Below are positions 61,093-64,000 of a stretch of DNA of 64,000 nt, one piece after another. The stretch covers positions 36,965,201 through 37,029,200 of the forward strand of contig OX940861.1 in NCBI GenBank assembly GCA_954871525.1, given 5' to 3'. How positions within the stretch are numbered: position 1 is the first letter of the stretch; each line of letters begins with the position of its first letter. This DNA comes from Parietaria judaica. Lineage: Eukaryota; Streptophyta; Magnoliopsida; Rosales; Urticaceae. Made by a program: the position numbers and the translations under genes. The notes under the pieces were generated by a model. The model was not told the DNA's origin. It was given only the letters and a program-made list of their open reading frames with translations, and did no database searches.

Positions 61093-61605
61093 ATGGAAAA
61101 CTCAGAGCTTGGCTTCAATGGCGAGGACGAGCTCGGAGAATTACTCAAAAGCCTTACAAAAGAGACCAACCGGATATCCGGTTCGACCTTTTACCGTTAC
61201 CAAGGATTTTGGTATCCCGAATTCATGCTGAAGAATGTTGTTTCGTTTCAGAAGCATTTCGTAGCACTCAACGATCATCTCCTGCTGGCTTCTAGTCCGA
61301 AAGCAGGCACGACTCGGCTGAAAGCGCTTTCGTTCTCCATGCAGCCGTTATACTCTCTCCGAAACGCCTTTGCTCACAGCCAATCCGATCGACCAGTTCT
61401 GTTGAAGAGTGCACTCTGGTGGGCCGTTTTGGGACCACGTTTTGGAGTTCTGAAATGCCTCTCGAGAGAGACCTCGCAAGATCTTGTTCTTGAGATACGA
61501 GGACCTACAGAAAGATACCGCGTTTCACATTAAGCGATTGGCCGAGTTTCTGGGGGCCCTTTTCCGAGGAAGAAGAGAAGCAAAGGGCTCGTTGATGAGA
61601 TAGTT
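61093..61605 (+). pseudogene. Cytosolic sulfotransferase (SOT) pseudogene
   Basis: The start MENSELGFNGEDELGELL and the segment YRYQGFWYPEFML are typical of plant sulfotransferases. The PAPS-binding loop is present as SSPKAGTTRLKAL, where the usual tryptophan is arginine. After about residue 105 the middle of the enzyme, with the catalytic histidine and 3'-phosphate site, is deleted. The C-terminal part (GPFWDHVLE, then [20 protein letters not shown] and RLAEFLG) continues in another frame with an internal TGA near 61452 and a further shift near 61550. Homology stops near 61605 where retroelement DNA begins. Not functional. Confidence 0.9.
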
Positions 61606-61715
61606 GGTGCAGAAACGAGCGAGCGAGAAGTACTGAACGCACACACTGACTCACACTCACACACTTGGAGATAAACACGAGATATATTTTCGAGAAAGCA
61701 ACCCGAAAGCCTTTA

Positions 61716-62260
61716 TTTGGTGCTGCGTTAAGTTTGCAGCGCTCCTCTACTACTAGGAGTCGGCCCGTGAGCTCTTCGATTGATAAAGATTTGAGATCCA
61801 CAAGCGACTCCATCGCCATAGCCATTTGCTTGTATGAGCGCGGTACACTCCGAAGAAATTTGAGCACCGCCTTGTGCTCGGTTACCGGATCGCTCAACAC
61901 CTCGAGATCGTTGACGATCACCATGAGTCGAATGCCGAATGACTCCACCCCCTCGCCGTCTTTGAATGCGAGGTTCTCGAATTCCGTCCGCCGTGTTTGC
62001 GCCTTGGCTTCTCGGACGTGCTCGACGCTGACACGCATGATTTTTAGCGTGTCCCATGCTTCTTTGGCTATCTCCTTGACGCCAATGGTTCGGATCAGTT
62101 CCGGCGACACTGCCCGGAGCAATACCGACATTGCCCGTCGATATTCGCGGTGATCTCCAGGGCCGTCCTCAATGACATCCCACAAGCCTTGCGCTTGCAA
62201 CTGGACCTTCATCAGGATCACCCAATCTGCGTAATTTGTACGCGTGAGGAACGCAAAGTG
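61716..62260 (-). pseudogene. copia gag fragment (UBN2 type), minus strand
   Basis: The frame begins near TRTNYADWVILMKVQLQAQG and continues with LWDVIEDG, AWDTLKIM, and FLRSVPRSYKQMAMAMESL to ELTGRLLVVEER, which is the N-terminal half of a copia gag. The reading runs into unrelated sequence after 61726. The zinc knuckle is missing from this copy. Confidence 0.85.
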
Positions 62261-62562
62261 CGCTGCACCGTTGAGAAGCCAAGGCGCAAATACAGCGGAC
62301 GGAATTCAAGAACCTCGCATTCAAAGACGGCGAGGGGGTGGAGTCATTCGGCATTCGACTCATGGCGATCGTCAACGACATCGAGGTGTTGGGCGATCCG
62401 GTGACCGTGCACAAGGCGGTGCTCAAATTTCTTCGGAGTGTACCGCGCGCATACAAGCAAATGGCTATGGCGATCGAGTCTCTCGTGGATCTCAAATCTT
62501 TATCAATCAAAGAGCTCACGGGCCAACTCCTAGTAGTAGAGGAGCGCGGCGAACTTGACGAC
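61726..62562. repeat. Head-to-head inverted repeat of gag sequence
   Basis: Left arm 61726-62013 (minus-strand gag) and right arm 62272-62562 (plus-strand gag) are nearly identical inverse copies of about 290 bp, separated by about 260 bp. The loop contains the extra 5' part of the minus-strand copy. Confidence 0.88.
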
Positions 62563-62980
62563 ACCGAGCGTTCTGGTGGGCGCTTACTCCTCACGGAAGA
62601 AGAATGGGAAGAACGACAACAATAACGCGGGCATGGTCAACGGTCTCGGCAACAACGACAAGAAGAACAAATCGAAGTGGCCATCAAACGGTGGAGGCTA
62701 CGACGAATGCAAGAAGGGAAATTGCCGTTATTGCGGTATCCCCGGTCATTGGGCTAAGGAGTGCCAGAAGGCGAAGCGTGACCGGGAACGGCAAGAGCAA
62801 GCCAACCTAGCATGTGCCGAGACGGAAGAAGACGACGAGCCGGCGCTGCTCATGGCGCAAATATGCACGTTGGTTGAGGCAGCCAACGACGCTCAACGGC
62901 ATGTGAACCCAAACGATGATAAGGCACTGCCCGTGGAAGTGGCGGACGGAGTGCGGCACCTCAACACCGGCCAAAAGTAG
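62274..62980 (+). pseudogene. copia gag fragment with zinc knuckle, plus strand
   Basis: From 62338 the frame gives SFGIRLMAIVNDIEVLGDPV and YKQMAMAIESL, nearly the same sequence as the minus-strand copy. A frame change near 62556 leads into a CCHC knuckle (CRYCGIPGHWAKEC) followed by a linker. It ends at RHLNTGQK and a stop, which looks like the start of the protease motif (usual WHLDTGA) with Asp changed to Asn. The first third of gag is missing at the left. Non-functional. Confidence 0.85.
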
Positions 62981-63445
62981 GCGTTAAGCAAACCGATGCG
63001 GTCTAACGTGATTAGGGGGTGATTTGTTGGTTTAATCACGTCTACATGGCGCATGCATTAGTTTTAGTTTTAGTTTTTTTAGGATAAATGAGGCAAATGC
63101 CCATTTGTGGCTCAAGGTTTAAAAAAAAATGCCAATTTCTAATTATGGAAATCATAACCACCAACAAATTGAAATATGGACTAAATTGCCCTTCTAATTT
63201 TTAAATCACATTTAATTATAATTCGTTTTTTTTTAAATTAAAATAAAAAATAATTTTTTTTCTTAAATGTAGCAAACTAAATAAATTAAAAACAAATCTC
63301 CCCTATTAATTAGTATTATTTTCGATTAGCTCTAACAAATCACGTTTAATATTCCCTATTTTAACGATTAAAATCTAAAATTTATTTTCCTATTAATCAG
63401 TATTTATTTCCAATTTTTATTTAGGTTTTCGTTTGCTTAATTTTT
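62981..63445. other. Intergenic spacer
   Basis: No gene is recognised. TTAGTTTTAGTTTTAG runs and poly(A) occur. Confidence 0.5.
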
Positions 63446-63590
63446 TGTAAACTTGTTTACGAAACTTGGTTTTCGTTTTGCCTCATTTTATGTAAATTTG
63501 TTTACTAAACTGGGTTTTCGTTTTGCCTCATTTTATTTATATCTATTTACGAAACTTGGTTTTTGTTTTGCTTCATTTTATGTATATATG
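63446..63590. repeat. 45-bp tandem repeat, about three units
   Basis: The unit runs from TGTAAACTTGTTTACGAAAC through GTTTTGCCTCATTTTA. Copies begin at 63446, 63491 and 63536, and a partial fourth at 63581. Confidence 0.9.
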
Positions 63591-63639
63591 TTAACAAATC
63601 TGTTGACACGATTTTGAAATTTCATATACATATCCACAA

Positions 63640-63835
63640 ATGCAAATTCGTGTAAAATAACTCCAAAAAAGTGTAAAAATATTTACAAAAAGCGTGTAAA
63701 TCCATTTACAAAAATATTGCCCCTCCAAGAGAAATTATCACTTCAAAATATTGTAAAATCATTTACAAAAATCAAATATATTACCTTAAAACTGTAAACA
63801 TATTTACAAAAAACTGTAAATAAATTTACAGTTAC
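63640..63835. repeat. Cluster of short GTAAA...TTTAC palindromes
   Basis: The motif GTAAA-N(3-6)-TTTAC recurs about six times (for example GTAAAAATATTTAC, GTAAATCCATTTAC, GTAAACATATTTAC), separated by 20-40 bp. Confidence 0.75.
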
Positions 63836-64000
63836 GATCGAGAGTTTGGAGAGGATGATCGCGCCGCAACGGAGAGCGATGGAGGAATGATGCACGACGG
63901 AGGGCGACCGCGACGGAGAGCGACTGAAGAAGGAGGCGCAATGGAGGGCGACCGCGACGGGGGCCAAGGTCGCCTCCTCAGCAGCCGCGCCCACGGTCGC
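63836..64000. other. GC-rich repeat at the window edge
   Basis: Units like GGAGGGCGACCGCGACGG and GGAGAGCGA recur, and the composition differs sharply from the AT-rich DNA before it. It could be the start of a gene or of another element; the window cuts it off. Confidence 0.4.

Noticed and set aside
61665..62153. 162-aa plus-strand frame
   Set aside because: Antisense of the minus-strand gag copy; it has no family features.
62169..62594. 141-aa minus-strand frame
   Set aside because: Antisense of the plus-strand gag copy.
3446..63835. CRISPR-like or phage-like repeats
   Set aside because: Repeats here lack uniform spacers and lie in plant transposons; a CRISPR system is not expected in plant DNA.
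63743..63994. 83-aa minus-strand frame at the window edge
   Set aside because: Low-complexity repeat sequence; no recognisable domain and the window cuts it.

Overview
This is a stretch of plant nuclear DNA. AT-rich intergenic sequence surrounds spliced genes with GT-AG introns. The families present (tau-class GST, G-type lectin kinase fragment, MSL channel, DYW-type PPR editing factor, ATL RING-H2 ligase, plant sulfotransferase) and the transposon mix point to a dicot; the species cannot be settled from the sequence. I see no bacterial-style operons, no CRISPR array and no rRNA or tRNA gene.

Layout. 1 to about 3.26 kb: the 3' half of a decayed Ty1/copia retrotransposon with its 3' LTR. 3.3-7.6 kb: AT-rich DNA with LTR-like scraps. 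7.6-11.4 kb: a non-autonomous CACTA transposon with a small hAT MITE inside its right end. 12.5-12.9 kb: a foldback MITE. 13.2-14.8 kb: a tau-class GST (minus strand) with a 990-bp foldback MITE in its upstream region. 16.3-16.7 kb: a truncated S-domain receptor fragment. 17.7-19.4 kb: a large foldback element built from degenerate short repeats. 19.6-20.5 kb: a four-exon EF-hand protein. 21.2-21.6 kb: a tiny three-exon gene for a 72-aa prefoldin-like protein. 21.8-23.9 kb: two MITEs. 24.6-30.5 kb: a five-exon MSL10-type mechanosensitive channel (minus). 30.7-32.2 kb: a MULE-type element with 365-bp terminal repeats and a GC-rich core. 34.8-37.9 kb: an intronless DYW-class PPR gene (minus), very like MEF7. 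39.3-40.4 kb: a five-exon DUF4787 cysteine-rich membrane protein (minus). 40.9-42.9 kb: a tandem segmental duplication. 45.7-52.0 kb: a 19-exon coiled-coil gene with an AIR9-like domain. 52.2-55.4 kb: three MITE-like elements. 57.7-58.9 kb: a two-exon ATL RING-H2 ligase. 61.1-61.6 kb: a sulfotransferase pseudogene. 61.7-63.0 kb: two copia gag fragments head to head. 63.4-64.0 kb: short tandem and palindromic repeats.

The intact genes look like unrelated housekeeping and stress genes and do not form a pathway. The main signal beyond them is the transposon landscape. At least five foldback elements carry perfect 9-bp target-site duplications and begin with GGG, which is Mutator-like behaviour. 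Three of them share terminal repeats built from a repeated module (GGCAAAAATACCCAA-like) at about 60-bp spacing, and two carry G-box CCACGTGG motifs. This modular family is the best candidate for something not yet described. All exon coordinates were derived by hand from splice sites and reading-frame continuity.
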